This document shows, piece after piece, positions 16,506 to 25,596 of a stretch of 64,000 bases of DNA. The notes beneath the pieces were generated by a model, which was not told the DNA's origin, searched no databases, and worked only from the letters and a program-made list of their open reading frames with translations. Every line of letters begins with the position of its first letter. The first letter of the stretch is position 1. Made by a program: the position numbers and the translations under genes. This DNA comes from Alteromonas mediterranea DE (GTDB lineage: Bacteria > Pseudomonadota > Gammaproteobacteria > Enterobacterales > Alteromonadaceae): contig NC_011138.3 in the NCBI RefSeq assembly GCF_000020585.3, positions 2,584,324 to 2,648,323 of the forward strand, in the 5' to 3' direction.

Positions 16506-16788
16506 CCTGTTTAAACCGCGCTATAGTATTTTTATCATCATGCTCGTTACTTAACGAGCGTTTAAAGTCGGCTTTGCTTTTATGAACAATTTCACCGCTT
16601 TCCCCTACAGTCATGTGCTCTGAGGACTTTTCAATTTTCGCTTGATAAAGCATTACGGCCTGCATACTGCTAGCCTTTTGCTCTTCATTAAGTGGCGTAC
16701 CGTCGGGCCACTTTCCGGTTTCAACTGCTTGACGTAAACGCTCATATATTTCTGGCGTCATGCTGCCTACAAGTGCTTCTATATTCAT
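16495..16788 (-). CDS. DUF1315 family protein (YeaC-like)
   Basis: A 97-residue protein whose middle closely follows the DUF1315/YeaC pattern: PEIYERLRQAVETGKWPDG, LNEEQKASSMQAVMLYQAK and a later EHMTVGESGEIVHKSK. The family is small, cytoplasmic and of unknown function. Its ATG directly follows the stop of the zinc-ribbon gene and its end overlaps the DUF349 start, so the three form a tight operon. Confidence 0.88.
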   Translation of the reverse strand: MNIEALVGSMTPEIYERLRQAVETGKWPDGTPLNEEQKASSMQAVMLYQAKIEKSSEHMTVGESGEIVHKSKADFKRSLSNEHDDKNTIARFKQDDI

Positions 16789-17115
16789 TTAGGAAAAACG
16801 CTTTATATATACAATTCGCGCGCGGTTTACTAAGTACCATACAAAGCCAACCACTGCGCCCAAAATAGCCAGGTTATGTTGCAAGTCGCCAGGGCGCGTT
16901 CCGCCCCAGTACATGAATCCAAAACTTGCTACGAAGATCAGCATAGCAAGGAGTGACTGGTTCTGGATACTCTGCAACTTTTTAAATCTTTGTAAGCTTT
17001 GCTTTCGCTCGATGTCTTCGGAAGTCGCATCGCCTATCTTAAAACCGCAGTGAGGGCACGTCTGGGCTTTATCAGACGTTTTTTTATTGCACGAAGGACA
17101 GTCAACTAATGCCAT
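16789..17115 (-). CDS. Zinc-ribbon membrane protein
   Basis: A 108-residue protein. The N-terminus is a double CxxC zinc ribbon (CPSCNKKTSDKAQTCPHCG, about residues 6-24). A charged linker and two transmembrane helices follow (about 54-72 and 80-98). Such zinc-ribbon plus two-helix proteins are common and mostly uncharacterised. AGGAGC precedes the ATG. It leads the operon with the YeaC-like and DUF349 genes. Confidence 0.8.
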   Translation of the reverse strand: MALVDCPSCNKKTSDKAQTCPHCGFKIGDATSEDIERKQSLQRFKKLQSIQNQSLLAMLIFVASFGFMYWGGTRPGDLQHNLAILGAVVGFVWYLVNRARIVYIKRFS

Positions 17116-17251
17116 ATGTTGCTCCTATTGATTGGGTGCGAAATGGAAATACTCGCGCTATCTGTGCTGAGCATTTATACGCGGACGAGTATCATACTTA
17201 AGTTCAGCACAACAATGAAGTCGATTATGTTGATTAAGCTGACAACCGCAA

Positions 17252-17305
17252 AACAAAAAATGCGCGGGGTGTTAACTTTTGAACAAAGTACACTTCCGCG
17301 CATTT
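17252..17305 (-). terminator. Terminator of the AGCS symporter gene
   Basis: Read on the minus strand, AAATGCGCGG pairs with CCGCGCATTT. An inner near-palindrome (GTGT..AAAGT) extends the stem, which is followed by a T-rich run. It lies about 70 bases past the symporter stop codon. Confidence 0.7.
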
Positions 17306-17375
17306 CAATGGGTTGACCTACCGTTTTTGCCTTTGCTCTGTTTCTGACAAAAGCGAGCGATAAGCCTATTTACAC

Positions 17376-19034
17376 TTACTTTTTATGGCGAGCCCAGTAG
17401 TCGTTCACGGTCTCTTTCATTTCTTTGCAAAGCAGCATAATACCGAATAAGTTCGGCAGGGTCATAACGACAATTGCCACTGCAGAAAGTGCCCATACTA
17501 GAGTCGTATCAGAGAACGCTGCCCATACAAAACCGGCTACGTAAATAACGCGATAAGGCATCACTGAGCGCGGCCCTAAAAGGTATGTCATGGCACGGTC
17601 GCCGTAGTAAGACCACGCGATAGCGGTAGAGAAAGCAAACAGCATTAGACCAATAGAAACAATGTATTGACCCGCGTCACCGAAGAAGCCTCGGGTAAAC
17701 GCAATGGTTGTCAATGCCGCAGAGTGAACCAGCGACTTACCACTTACTTCTAAATTCTCTTTTACTGGCTTACCGTCTACAACTTTTAGCGTACCTGTAA
17801 ACAGATCTTCACTTCCCACCGCGTACTTAACATCTTCAGCAATTGAGCGCGCGTTAAGTAGTGTGAAACCGTCACTGACTGCGGTGCCGTTAACAACCGT
17901 AATAGAGCCGGTGTAAGGCTCAACCACATTGCCTTCAACCTCATTGAGGTAGCCATAAAGTTTATCGACATCCGCTTGGTTCGTGTCGTCATACTGGCCG
18001 GCAACGAAATACATGTCAGAACGGTCAAACACGTTCTCATGTTTTTCTTTCCAAACACCCGACGACAGGATAACTAAACCTGTCACTGTACAAATAAGAA
18101 TGGTATCGATGAAAGGTTCAAGCAATGACACCATCCCCTCTGACGCTGGCTCTTTTGTTTTTGCTGCAGCGTGTGCAATAGGTGCAGAACCTTGGCCGGC
18201 TTCGTTTGAGAATAGACCTCGGTTTACACCTCGGTTAAATGCATAAGCAAGCGAGGCCCCTAAAAACCCTCCCGCAGCCGCAGAGCCAGTGAAAGCATCA
18301 CCGATAACCGCAGCAAACGACGGCCCGATGTTTTCAAGGTTTGCGAAGATAACCGCGAGTGCACCAATAAGGTAAATCACCGCCATTACCGGCACTACAC
18401 GAGCAGTAAACGCCGCAATTCGCTGAATACCGCCAAGAATAACCAAGGCCAGAAGAATACCAAGTACACTGCCTACCGCCCAAGGTTCAAAGCCAAAAGT
18501 CGCTTCGATACTTTGTGCAATGCCGTTACTTTGCGGAAGGTTACCTGTACCGAATGAGCTCACTACCGTAGCAATCGCGAAAGCAACAGCTAGCCACTTC
18601 ATGTTTAGGCGTCGGTCCATATAGTACATGGGCCCACCCGCCATGGTACCATCTTCCGTTTTAACGCGGTACTTGTGCGAAAGGGTCACTTCAACAAATT
18701 TCGTTGTCATACCTAAAAAGGCGGTAACCCACATCCAAAATAACGCTGCTGGGCCACCTAAGAAGATAGCAAAGGCCACACCTGAAATATTACCCGTCCC
18801 TACGGTGCCAGACAGCGCCGTGGTTAAGGCACGAAAATGCGTGGTATCGCCTGGATCACTTTCTTTATCAAACTTACCGGTAACTACTTGCCAGGCGTGT
18901 TTGAAGAAACGAATTTGCGGAAACTTGAGATAAACTGTGAAGAAAAGACCTACACCTAACAGCACATAAGGGAACCAGAACGCCCCCCCTAAGAAACCAT
19001 CGAGCATAGTTAGAAAACCATATAACCCTTCCAA
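17376..19034 (-). CDS. Alanine/glycine:cation symporter family (AGCS) transporter
   Basis: A 552-residue polytopic membrane protein of the AGCS family, which imports alanine or glycine with sodium or protons. Family signatures include [34 protein letters not shown] (about 75-108), the GGPMYYM motif, and [25 protein letters not shown] (about 264-290). Between about residues 330 and 430 there is an extra hydrophilic stretch (ending before [19 protein letters not shown]) that makes the protein longer than the usual 450-480 residues. The start appears to be TTG at 19034 with AAGGGGA at normal spacing; the next ATG is ten codons later. It is a single gene. Confidence 0.92.
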   Translation of the reverse strand: MEGLYGFLTMLDGFLGGAFWFPYVLLGVGLFFTVYLKFPQIRFFKHAWQVVTGKFDKESDPGDTTHFRALTTALSGTVGTGNISGVAFAIFLGGPAALFWMWVTAFLGMTTKFVEVTLSHKYRVKTEDGTMAGGPMYYMDRRLNMKWLAVAFAIATVVSSFGTGNLPQSNGIAQSIEATFGFEPWAVGSVLGILLALVILGGIQRIAAFTARVVPVMAVIYLIGALAVIFANLENIGPSFAAVIGDAFTGSAAAGGFLGASLAYAFNRGVNRGLFSNEAGQGSAPIAHAAAKTKEPASEGMVSLLEPFIDTILICTVTGLVILSSGVWKEKHENVFDRSDMYFVAGQYDDTNQADVDKLYGYLNEVEGNVVEPYTGSITVVNGTAVSDGFTLLNARSIAEDVKYAVGSEDLFTGTLKVVDGKPVKENLEVSGKSLVHSAALTTIAFTRGFFGDAGQYIVSIGLMLFAFSTAIAWSYYGDRAMTYLLGPRSVMPYRVIYVAGFVWAAFSDTTLVWALSAVAIVVMTLPNLFGIMLLCKEMKETVNDYWARHKK

Positions 19035-19088
19035 GGTAATTCCCCTTTTTTATTATGTTTAATTATTTTTTGTCTTATTTTAATAATT

Positions 19089-19117
19089 AAAAGGCCTCTT
19101 TTTGTCGAGGCCTTTTT
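19089..19117 (-). terminator. Terminator after the M14 carboxypeptidase gene
   Basis: AAAGGCCTC and GAGGCCTTT form a 9-base stem with an 8-base loop and T/A runs on both sides, between the M14 gene end and the symporter start. Confidence 0.8.
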
Positions 19118-19146
19118 ACGGAAGCTTTCACTTCCTGATTCCTATT

Positions 19147-20286
19147 TTACTGTTTAGCTGCTTTCAGTTTTTTCACAACAGCATTAACACCAATAAGTAA
19201 ATCTTCGCCTAACTGACGACTGCGCTGTACTGACCAGCCATAAATATCGTCAGGCACATCTGCGTTATCTTTAAACGGCATTTCAACCGTGTAGGCCATG
19301 CACTTAAACTTCTCACCCACCGCGTTCGATGCAACGGTAAGGTTAGCTTTGCCTGGCTCGTCTTTATCGTAACCAAATTCATCCTGGAACTCAGGCGTTG
19401 CGTTTAACAGTGCATCTTTAAACGTGTTTTCAAGCATTTTTATGTTGTCGGTGTAGCTAGGGTTACCTTCAGTTCCTGCCACAAAGTTGTACGGCAATGC
19501 CTCATCACCGTGCAAATCAAGATACATATCTACACCAATTTCACTCATTGCATTGAGAACGTAAAGCACTTCAGGGCTTTTTTCCACCGATGGTGTCGCC
19601 CATTCACGGTTAAGATTGGTACCTACAGCGTTAGTACGTAAATGGCCTCGGGCATTCCCATCTGGGTTCATATTTGGTACTACGTAAAACACGGCATTAT
19701 CAAGCAACTGTCGCGCCAAACCATCTTGCTCGTCGAGCAAGCGATATATAATACCTTCAGCACACCACTCGGCCATGGTTTCACCTGGGTGTTGACGGGC
19801 CGTTATCCACACTTTTTTCTTTTCTGGCGTTTCTTCACCGATAACAAGTAAAGACATATCGCGGCCGTCTAGGGTAAGGCCTAAAAACTTATGCTCACAC
19901 AATAAAGACATTTGCGCATCGTGAACAAGGTCTAAATGGCGTTCGTAGCTATAGGGAATGAAATAAGCAAAATACACGCTGGGTTGTTCAAGCGTTAACG
20001 AAAATGACAAATTATCACCGTCGAATTCACTTGGAATTCTAAACCACGTTTGGCGGTCGTAAGACGCTAAAACCTTATATCCCTTCCAACCTTCGGGATA
20101 CGCTGATTTTGCTAGGTTACCAATGGTCATTGTGTGCGTTACAAACGTTTCGCCCACTAGACGAAAATGGAACCACTGCGCAAATTCAGATTGATTGTCG
20201 TTGGGAATGGTTAGACGGATATCATCTGGTGATTGTGCGCTAACTACTTCAATGTTACCGCTGTCGAATTGACTGGAAATATGCAT
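19147..20286 (-). CDS. M14-family zinc carboxypeptidase (cytosolic carboxypeptidase-like)
   Basis: A 379-residue peptidase. An N-terminal beta domain (about 1-120) of the type found in cytosolic carboxypeptidases is followed by the M14 catalytic domain. Zinc ligands are in RQHPGETMAEW (His and Glu, about 163-173) and LDLHGDE (His, about 258-264). The substrate carboxylate motif is NPDGNARGHLRTNAVGTNLNREW, and the catalytic Glu lies in YTVEMPFKDN (about 340-349). No signal peptide is present, so it should act in the cytoplasm. Bacterial members remove C-terminal residues from peptides or modified proteins; the natural substrate is unknown. Confidence 0.9.
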   Translation of the reverse strand: MHISSQFDSGNIEVVSAQSPDDIRLTIPNDNQSEFAQWFHFRLVGETFVTHTMTIGNLAKSAYPEGWKGYKVLASYDRQTWFRIPSEFDGDNLSFSLTLEQPSVYFAYFIPYSYERHLDLVHDAQMSLLCEHKFLGLTLDGRDMSLLVIGEETPEKKKVWITARQHPGETMAEWCAEGIIYRLLDEQDGLARQLLDNAVFYVVPNMNPDGNARGHLRTNAVGTNLNREWATPSVEKSPEVLYVLNAMSEIGVDMYLDLHGDEALPYNFVAGTEGNPSYTDNIKMLENTFKDALLNATPEFQDEFGYDKDEPGKANLTVASNAVGEKFKCMAYTVEMPFKDNADVPDDIYGWSVQRSRQLGEDLLIGVNAVVKKLKAAKQ

Positions 20287-20398
20287 AGACTGTCGTTTTC
20301 CTCATTATTTGAGCGCTAATTTAGCATAGACGTAAACAAAAATTCCACGCACTCGACGGGTTTTGTACTGACCAAAGTATCCAAAATGTTTACACCAT

Positions 20399-20429
20399 TA
20401 AAAAACCGACCACTTGGGTCGGTTTTTTT
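20399..20429 (-). terminator. Terminator after the long GAPDH gene
   Basis: ACCGACC and GGTCGGT around a short loop with A and T runs on both sides, between the long-form GAPDH end and the M14 start. Confidence 0.85.
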
Positions 20430-20492
20430 ATACAATTTAACGCTTAACCGTTATCGCTTTCGCTTTCGTTTTCGCTTGTTAATAGCTTGCCT

Positions 20493-21938
20493 TCATAAAG
20501 GCAGCGTTGGGAAGCTCAATCCTGCCATATCGCGCACCACGCGCAATACTTGACAGCTGTAACCAAACTCATTGTCGTACCACACATACAGTGTCAGCCG
20601 GCTATCAGCGGCAATAGTCGCTTGCGAGTCAACGACTGAGGCGGCACGTGAGCCCACTAAATCAGTCGATACGATTTCTTTACTCGCTGTGTAATCAATT
20701 TGATGCTGCAATTTAGAAAACAGTGCCGTATCACGCAAGAATTCATTTACGGCAATACGATCTACCGACGTCTTAAGGTTCAAGTTTAAAATGGCTAACG
20801 ATACGTTAGGGGTTGGTACGCGAATAGCGTTGCCCGTTAGCTTGCCATCAAGCTTTGGATACGCTTTCGCCACGGCTTTAGCCGCACCTGTTTCGGTAAT
20901 TACCATGTTCAGCGGCGCGCTTCGCCCGCGACGGTCGCCTTTGTGATAATTATCGATAAGGTTTTGGTCGTTAGTGTAAGAGTGAACCGTTTCAACGTGA
21001 CCATTTTCAATACCATATTCTTCATCTAGCGCTTTAAGTACCGGCGTAATCGCGTTAGTGGTACAGCTAGCCGCAGAAACGATAGTATCTTCTGGCGTTA
21101 CTTCTTCATCGTTAACACCGTGAACGATGTTTTTGATGTCGCCTTTACCCGGTGCAGTAAGGATGGCTTTAGCCGCGCCTTTCGCTTTAAGGTGAAGCCC
21201 TAGGCCGTCGCGGTCACGCCAGATACCTGTATTATCGACGACAATGGCGTTGTCGATACCGTACTGGGTGTAATCAACCTCATCAGGGCTGTTAGCGTAA
21301 ATCACTTGTATGTAAGAGCCGTTAGCTTTAAGCGCGTTGCGCTCGTGGTCAATCGTAATACTGCCGTTAAATGGCCCGTGAACTGAATCGCGGCGAAGCA
21401 AGCTTGCGCGTTTTTCTAAATCACCTTCACGGCCTCCACGCACTACAATAGCGCGTAAACGAAGCTTGTTGTTTTTTCCCTGACGTTCAATCAGTAAGCG
21501 AGCGAGTAAGCGACCTATACGGCCAAAACCATAAAGTACAACGTCTTGCGGTTTCTGGTCGTCCGCTTTGCCTGCAACGTCGTTTAGTTTTTCATTGAGG
21601 TAGGCCGTAAGGTCGCTGTTGTCAACCGCAGAACCGTAATGGAAATCGAAAGCAAGTTTGCCGATATCAATTTGAGCAGGCGCCAATTGCATAGCGCTCA
21701 ACGCTTCCAAAATTGGATAGCTTTCACGTAGGCGTAATTTGATCCCTTCATGCAAACGCACTTTGCGGTGCGCTTTGATAATATCAATCGCGCTGGCATT
21801 GAGTAGCGAGCGTCCATAAACTGAAATTTCAACTGCCTTATTGCGATATAGCTTGCCAATAAGGGGCAACATCATTTCTGCGTATTCCTGACGCTCTTGC
21901 CAGCTGCCTTGTAACTCCTGCTCAAACTGTTGATTCAT
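20493..21938 (-). CDS. Long-form glyceraldehyde-3-phosphate dehydrogenase
   Basis: A 481-residue GAPDH with about 130 extra residues before the Rossmann start ([19 protein letters not shown]). The catalytic Cys is residue 292 in SAASCTTNAITPV. Further family marks are DNTGIWRDRDGL, VHSYTNDQNLIDNYHKGDRRGRSAPLNM and the C-terminal WYDNEFGYSCQVLR. This long class occurs beside classical GapA in Pseudomonas, Vibrio and relatives and may work in the gluconeogenic direction or with another cofactor. It is monocistronic with its own terminator. Compared with gapA at 32504, the proteins are clearly paralogous types and not recent duplicates. Confidence 0.92.
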   Translation of the reverse strand: MNQQFEQELQGSWQERQEYAEMMLPLIGKLYRNKAVEISVYGRSLLNASAIDIIKAHRKVRLHEGIKLRLRESYPILEALSAMQLAPAQIDIGKLAFDFHYGSAVDNSDLTAYLNEKLNDVAGKADDQKPQDVVLYGFGRIGRLLARLLIERQGKNNKLRLRAIVVRGGREGDLEKRASLLRRDSVHGPFNGSITIDHERNALKANGSYIQVIYANSPDEVDYTQYGIDNAIVVDNTGIWRDRDGLGLHLKAKGAAKAILTAPGKGDIKNIVHGVNDEEVTPEDTIVSAASCTTNAITPVLKALDEEYGIENGHVETVHSYTNDQNLIDNYHKGDRRGRSAPLNMVITETGAAKAVAKAYPKLDGKLTGNAIRVPTPNVSLAILNLNLKTSVDRIAVNEFLRDTALFSKLQHQIDYTASKEIVSTDLVGSRAASVVDSQATIAADSRLTLYVWYDNEFGYSCQVLRVVRDMAGLSFPTLPL

Positions 21939-22155
21939 GCTTCTGCCTTCATCGATATTAAATTAACGGTGTTGTCGTTGTTTATAGCTTTGTCCACCAT
22001 TGATAGTGGGCTACGGCCTATAACAAATCCTAAGTACGCGTCAGTTTTTTATTATTTTTAGGGTACACTAGGTGAGTTTTCGTCTGACGGTGACGAGCAG
22101 TATCTTAAATAAACAAGCAAGGAAGACCAAATTGTTGATAAGTTTCAAAACCACC

Positions 22156-23016
22156 ATGAAAACTCACACCACGAAGAATTTATTTAGTAAGTTTCCAACA
22201 AAAAAGCGCTTATCAGCGATGGGTTTAATATCGGCCGTTGCCCTTAGTGGCTGTGGCGATCTTTTCGAGCCAACGATCAGTGAGATATGTGAATCGCACA
22301 GTGAATTATGCCTAGACCTGAGTTTAGATGCCCGCTGCCGGGCCGAACGCGCTGAAATAATACGCATACGGTATTACAGTCAAGACCCTGAAAATGATGC
22401 GTATAAGTACCCGCTTCTATTAAACTTCGAAGAATACCTAACTTGTGTGGAAGAAGTGCAGCACATTGAACATGTAAAGCGCAAAGGAAAAGAAGCGACC
22501 CGGCTTAAAGGCGTGATCACGGCTCAAAGAGAGATTAAGCGACTAAGCAGAGAAACCAAAAACTCCTTAGACCCCTACCTGTCGTACTACCACTGGACTC
22601 GCTTCAATGACAAGGCGGCATTTCATCGCTTTGAACGCTACGCGGCAAGTAATCGGGTTACTGATCCTGCACTACTGGTATCCCTAGCGTCTGTCCAAAT
22701 AAAGACTGACCTACCGCGCACTGTAGAAACGCTGTATCGGGCATTGAGTTTGTATACAGATAGCGACGATATCGATGTCAGCATTTTTTATTCACTTGCC
22801 TCAATTGGAATGGACTTAGATAACTATCGACTTGCGTATGTTTGGTACGGCGTTGCCGAAAACTTCGATGAGAGGCTTGATGCAACACAGCGATTACAGC
22901 TAGGGGAGAAATACCACCTTCCCACAGAAATCCTAAATAATATCGTTGATGAGATAACCAACCATTTAGAAAGCGCGACCTTTAATGCAGAAACGCTGAA
23001 ATTACAAAAGCTCTAG
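22156..23016 (+). CDS. DUF2989 lipoprotein
   Basis: A 286-residue protein with a long basic N-region and a lipobox ALSGC, then FEPTISEICESHSELCLDLSLDARCRAERAEIIRIR, the start of the DUF2989 family. The rest is helical and tetratricopeptide-like (for example LASVQIKTDLPRTVETLYRALSLY). The frame is open to a GTG at 22072, but the ATG at 22156 gives a more normal lipoprotein signal; neither has a strong Shine-Dalgarno, so the start is uncertain. It should be a periplasm-facing lipoprotein of unknown function. Confidence 0.82.
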   Translation: MKTHTTKNLFSKFPTKKRLSAMGLISAVALSGCGDLFEPTISEICESHSELCLDLSLDARCRAERAEIIRIRYYSQDPENDAYKYPLLLNFEEYLTCVEEVQHIEHVKRKGKEATRLKGVITAQREIKRLSRETKNSLDPYLSYYHWTRFNDKAAFHRFERYAASNRVTDPALLVSLASVQIKTDLPRTVETLYRALSLYTDSDDIDVSIFYSLASIGMDLDNYRLAYVWYGVAENFDERLDATQRLQLGEKYHLPTEILNNIVDEITNHLESATFNAETLKLQKL

Positions 23017-23057
23017 TATTTTGAAATTAACTTTCATGATTTTAATGCTAAATAATT

Positions 23058-23088
23058 AAAAAAACCGCCGTTTATGGGCGGTTTTTTT
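23058..23088 (+). terminator. Terminator after DUF2989 gene
   Basis: ACCGCC and GGCGGT with a 7-base loop, A and T runs at both ends, 41 bases after the DUF2989 stop. Confidence 0.85.
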
Positions 23089-23178
23089 ACAAATTCAAAA
23101 CAGGCGACACCAACAAGGTTATAATTTGACCAGATGTTTACCTTTAGTTGTTTCTCGCGAAGGCGCCCAAAAGCTTAT

Positions 23179-23607
23179 TCACCCTTTAACCTCAACGTTA
23201 TCTTCCCCTTTAAACGTCATAGATAGAGAGTTTACGCAATAGCGTTGCCCTGTAGGTGCTGGGCCATCAGGGAAAACATGGCCGAGGTGCGAGCCACATT
23301 GCTTACAGAAAATCTCAACACGACGCATACCGTGAGACACATCTTCTCTATAATCTACATTTCCATCATCAAGCTGTTTATAGAAAGAAGGCCATCCACA
23401 GCCTGCATCAAACTTCGTATCTGAGGGAAACAGCGGGGCTTCACAGCACTTGCATACATACAGCCCATCTCGCTGTTCATCAAGCAATACACCGGTAAAC
23501 GGACGTTCAGTTCCCGCTTCGCGGCATACATAGTACTCCTGTTCGCTTAATTCAACTTTCCAATCTTTTTCAGCAATGGATTCGTCTTGTTTTTTATCTG
23601 TCGACAT
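23179..23607 (-). CDS. msrB: Peptide-methionine (R)-S-oxide reductase MsrB
   Basis: A 142-residue reductase that repairs the R form of methionine sulfoxide. Two zinc-binding CxxC motifs are present (CKCCEAP and CKQCGSHLGHVF). The catalytic Cys lies in GQRYCVNSLSM near the C-terminus. CGWPSFY and the DGPAPTG motif are typical. No signal peptide, so it acts in the cytoplasm with thioredoxin. Length and motifs are normal. Ribosome site GAGG precedes the ATG. Confidence 0.96.
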   Translation of the reverse strand: MSTDKKQDESIAEKDWKVELSEQEYYVCREAGTERPFTGVLLDEQRDGLYVCKCCEAPLFPSDTKFDAGCGWPSFYKQLDDGNVDYREDVSHGMRRVEIFCKQCGSHLGHVFPDGPAPTGQRYCVNSLSMTFKGEDNVEVKG

Positions 23608-23625
23608 AACTTACCTCTTATCATT

Positions 23626-23660
23626 AAAAAAGGTGTATTTGAGACCAAATACACCTTTTT
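23626..23660 (-). terminator. Terminator after gnd
   Basis: AGGTGTATTT and AAATACACCT form a long stem with a 6-base loop and A/T runs. It lies between the gnd stop and the msrB start. Confidence 0.85.
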
Positions 23661-23723
23661 CCAACTTTCGCATATTGGCTAGGCTTTAGTGACCCTAGCG
23701 CTGATTGCAATAATCGTCAGCCG

Positions 23724-25277
23724 TTATCTTTTGATAGCGGTTTGAGGCCGCGCAGGATCACTCCACTCAATGTGATATTTTTTGCCTGCTGGCTTATCGA
23801 CACGTTGATAGGTGTGAGCACCAAAATAATCGCGTTGACCTTGCAATAAATTTGCAGGTAATACCGCAGTGCGGTACGAATCGTAATAGCTCAATGCAGA
23901 CATCATCGCTGGGCATGGCACTCCTGCCAGCGTGGCTTGCGCGATAGACTCGCGCCAGTCTGATTGGTATTGCGTAATTTGCTCGGCAAAGAAGGGGTCC
24001 ATTAGCAAGTTTGCAAGGTCTTCATTGTTTTCATAGGCCTTGGAAATTGATTGCAAGAACACCGCACGGATAATACAGCCAGCACGCCAAATTTTAGCAA
24101 TTTCGCCAAACTCTAACGTCCAACCATGTTCTTTGCCCGCCATCGCCATTAGCTGGAAGCCTTGCGCGTAAGCACATATTTTAGAACAATAAAGCGCTTG
24201 TTCTAGCTTGTCGATGATAGCGGTTTTTTGCTCGTCGCTAAACGTGGGGGTATCTGGGCCCGCGAGTACTTTACTAGCGGCAACGCGCTCGTCTTTCAAA
24301 CTTGAAATACTGCGAGCGAACACTGCTGATGTAATGGTTTGTGCAGGGCTACCTACTTGTAAAGCGCTCACTGCTGTCCATAGCCCTGTGCCTTTCTGCC
24401 CTGCTCTGTCTAAGATAACATCAACAAGGGGCACATGGGTTTCAGGGTCCATCTGCTCTAGTACTTCTGCACTAATTTCCATCAGATAGCTATTTAGCTT
24501 ACCTTCATTCCATTTGCGAAATACGTCGGCAATGTCGGCAGGTTTCATATTCAGGGCTTCACGCATCACGTGATACGTTTCACAGATCAGCTGCATATCG
24601 GCGTATTCAATACCGTTATGCACCATTTTCACATAGTGCCCAGCACCAACTGGCCCGATATACGTTGCACACGGCTCACCTTCTACCACAGGTTGGCCAG
24701 GTATATGACTTTCTAAAGGCTTACCTGTTTCAGGATCAACTTTTGCAGCAATGGCGGTAAGCACAGGTTCAATACGCGTCCAAGCATACGGGTTACCCGA
24801 CGGCATTAAAGAGGGTCCGAATCGCGCGCCGACTTCGCCACCTGAAACCGCAGTAGAGAAGAAAATGAATTTGCCTTTGTATTGCTCTTCACGCGCGACC
24901 GAGTCGGTCCATAAGCTATTACCCGTGTCTACAACGATATCATCAGCGTGAATACCGGCATCGATAAGATGATTACACACGTGGTCAACGGGGGCGCCTG
25001 CTGGCACAGAGATAATGATTAGATGCGGGGCTTTTAACTTGCTCAAAAGCTCGGTGTAAGAACTGCAGCCTTCCACTCGAGGCTCAGTATTTTCAGCTCT
25101 TTCGCTTGCGTCTTTAGCCAGAATAGACTCAACTTTATTTTGATCTAAATCGAAACACGCGACACGATAGCCATGGTCTACTAGGTTCATGGTCAGGTTA
25201 CTTCCCATTACCCCCAAACCGATAAAACCAATATCACACGACTTGTCGTCGTGGGAATTACCACCTTTATTTTGCAT
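23724..25277 (-). CDS. gnd: 6-phosphogluconate dehydrogenase (decarboxylating)
   Basis: A 517-residue enzyme of the oxidative pentose phosphate pathway, which converts 6-phosphogluconate and NADP to ribulose 5-phosphate and CO2. The N-terminal dinucleotide motif is IGFIGLGVMGSNL, and the substrate region includes GPVGAGHYVKMVHNGIEYADMQLI, with the catalytic Lys, and ILDRAGQKGTGLWT. I chose the ATG at 25277, which has GAGGG six bases upstream; an in-frame ATG 11 codons upstream lacks one. It is longer than the 468-residue E. coli enzyme, mainly from the polar N-terminus. It gives the cell an alternative to the Entner-Doudoroff route encoded nearby. Confidence 0.95.
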   Translation of the reverse strand: MQNKGGNSHDDKSCDIGFIGLGVMGSNLTMNLVDHGYRVACFDLDQNKVESILAKDASERAENTEPRVEGCSSYTELLSKLKAPHLIIISVPAGAPVDHVCNHLIDAGIHADDIVVDTGNSLWTDSVAREEQYKGKFIFFSTAVSGGEVGARFGPSLMPSGNPYAWTRIEPVLTAIAAKVDPETGKPLESHIPGQPVVEGEPCATYIGPVGAGHYVKMVHNGIEYADMQLICETYHVMREALNMKPADIADVFRKWNEGKLNSYLMEISAEVLEQMDPETHVPLVDVILDRAGQKGTGLWTAVSALQVGSPAQTITSAVFARSISSLKDERVAASKVLAGPDTPTFSDEQKTAIIDKLEQALYCSKICAYAQGFQLMAMAGKEHGWTLEFGEIAKIWRAGCIIRAVFLQSISKAYENNEDLANLLMDPFFAEQITQYQSDWRESIAQATLAGVPCPAMMSALSYYDSYRTAVLPANLLQGQRDYFGAHTYQRVDKPAGKKYHIEWSDPARPQTAIKR

Positions 25278-25596
25278 AGGAACACCCTCACATTTCAGAT
25301 GGCTGCGCATGATACCACCTGAAAGAATAAAGAACAGTCAAACCTAATAATTTAGTGCGCACTGGTGTAAATGCCACCAACGGTAAAGGTAATCAGGTTG
25401 AGCAGGCGAATTAAGCTTTATTTACACAACCTATTTCGCGCTTTTGAATCACGCCTGTACAAAAATAATACAAAGGTAAAGAGTGGGCTACAAAAATTTC
25501 ATAGCGCCCTTTAAACCTCTCGTTTAGCGCCCGATTCACCTGCGTTATTATAAAACATACATTCAGTGACGCTGACTACGTTTGTAAAACAGTCTC
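25278..25596. other. Intergenic region between gnd and the glycogen genes
   Basis: About 320 bases holding the gnd promoter on the minus strand and the 3' end of the glgX transcript. GCGCCC occurs twice near 25504-25530 as a short direct repeat. No gene or clear terminator is seen. Confidence 0.4.

Noticed and set aside
17116-17316. Plus-strand 66-residue frame
   Set aside because: Overlaps the promoter of the zinc-ribbon operon and the AGCS terminator; composition not protein-like.
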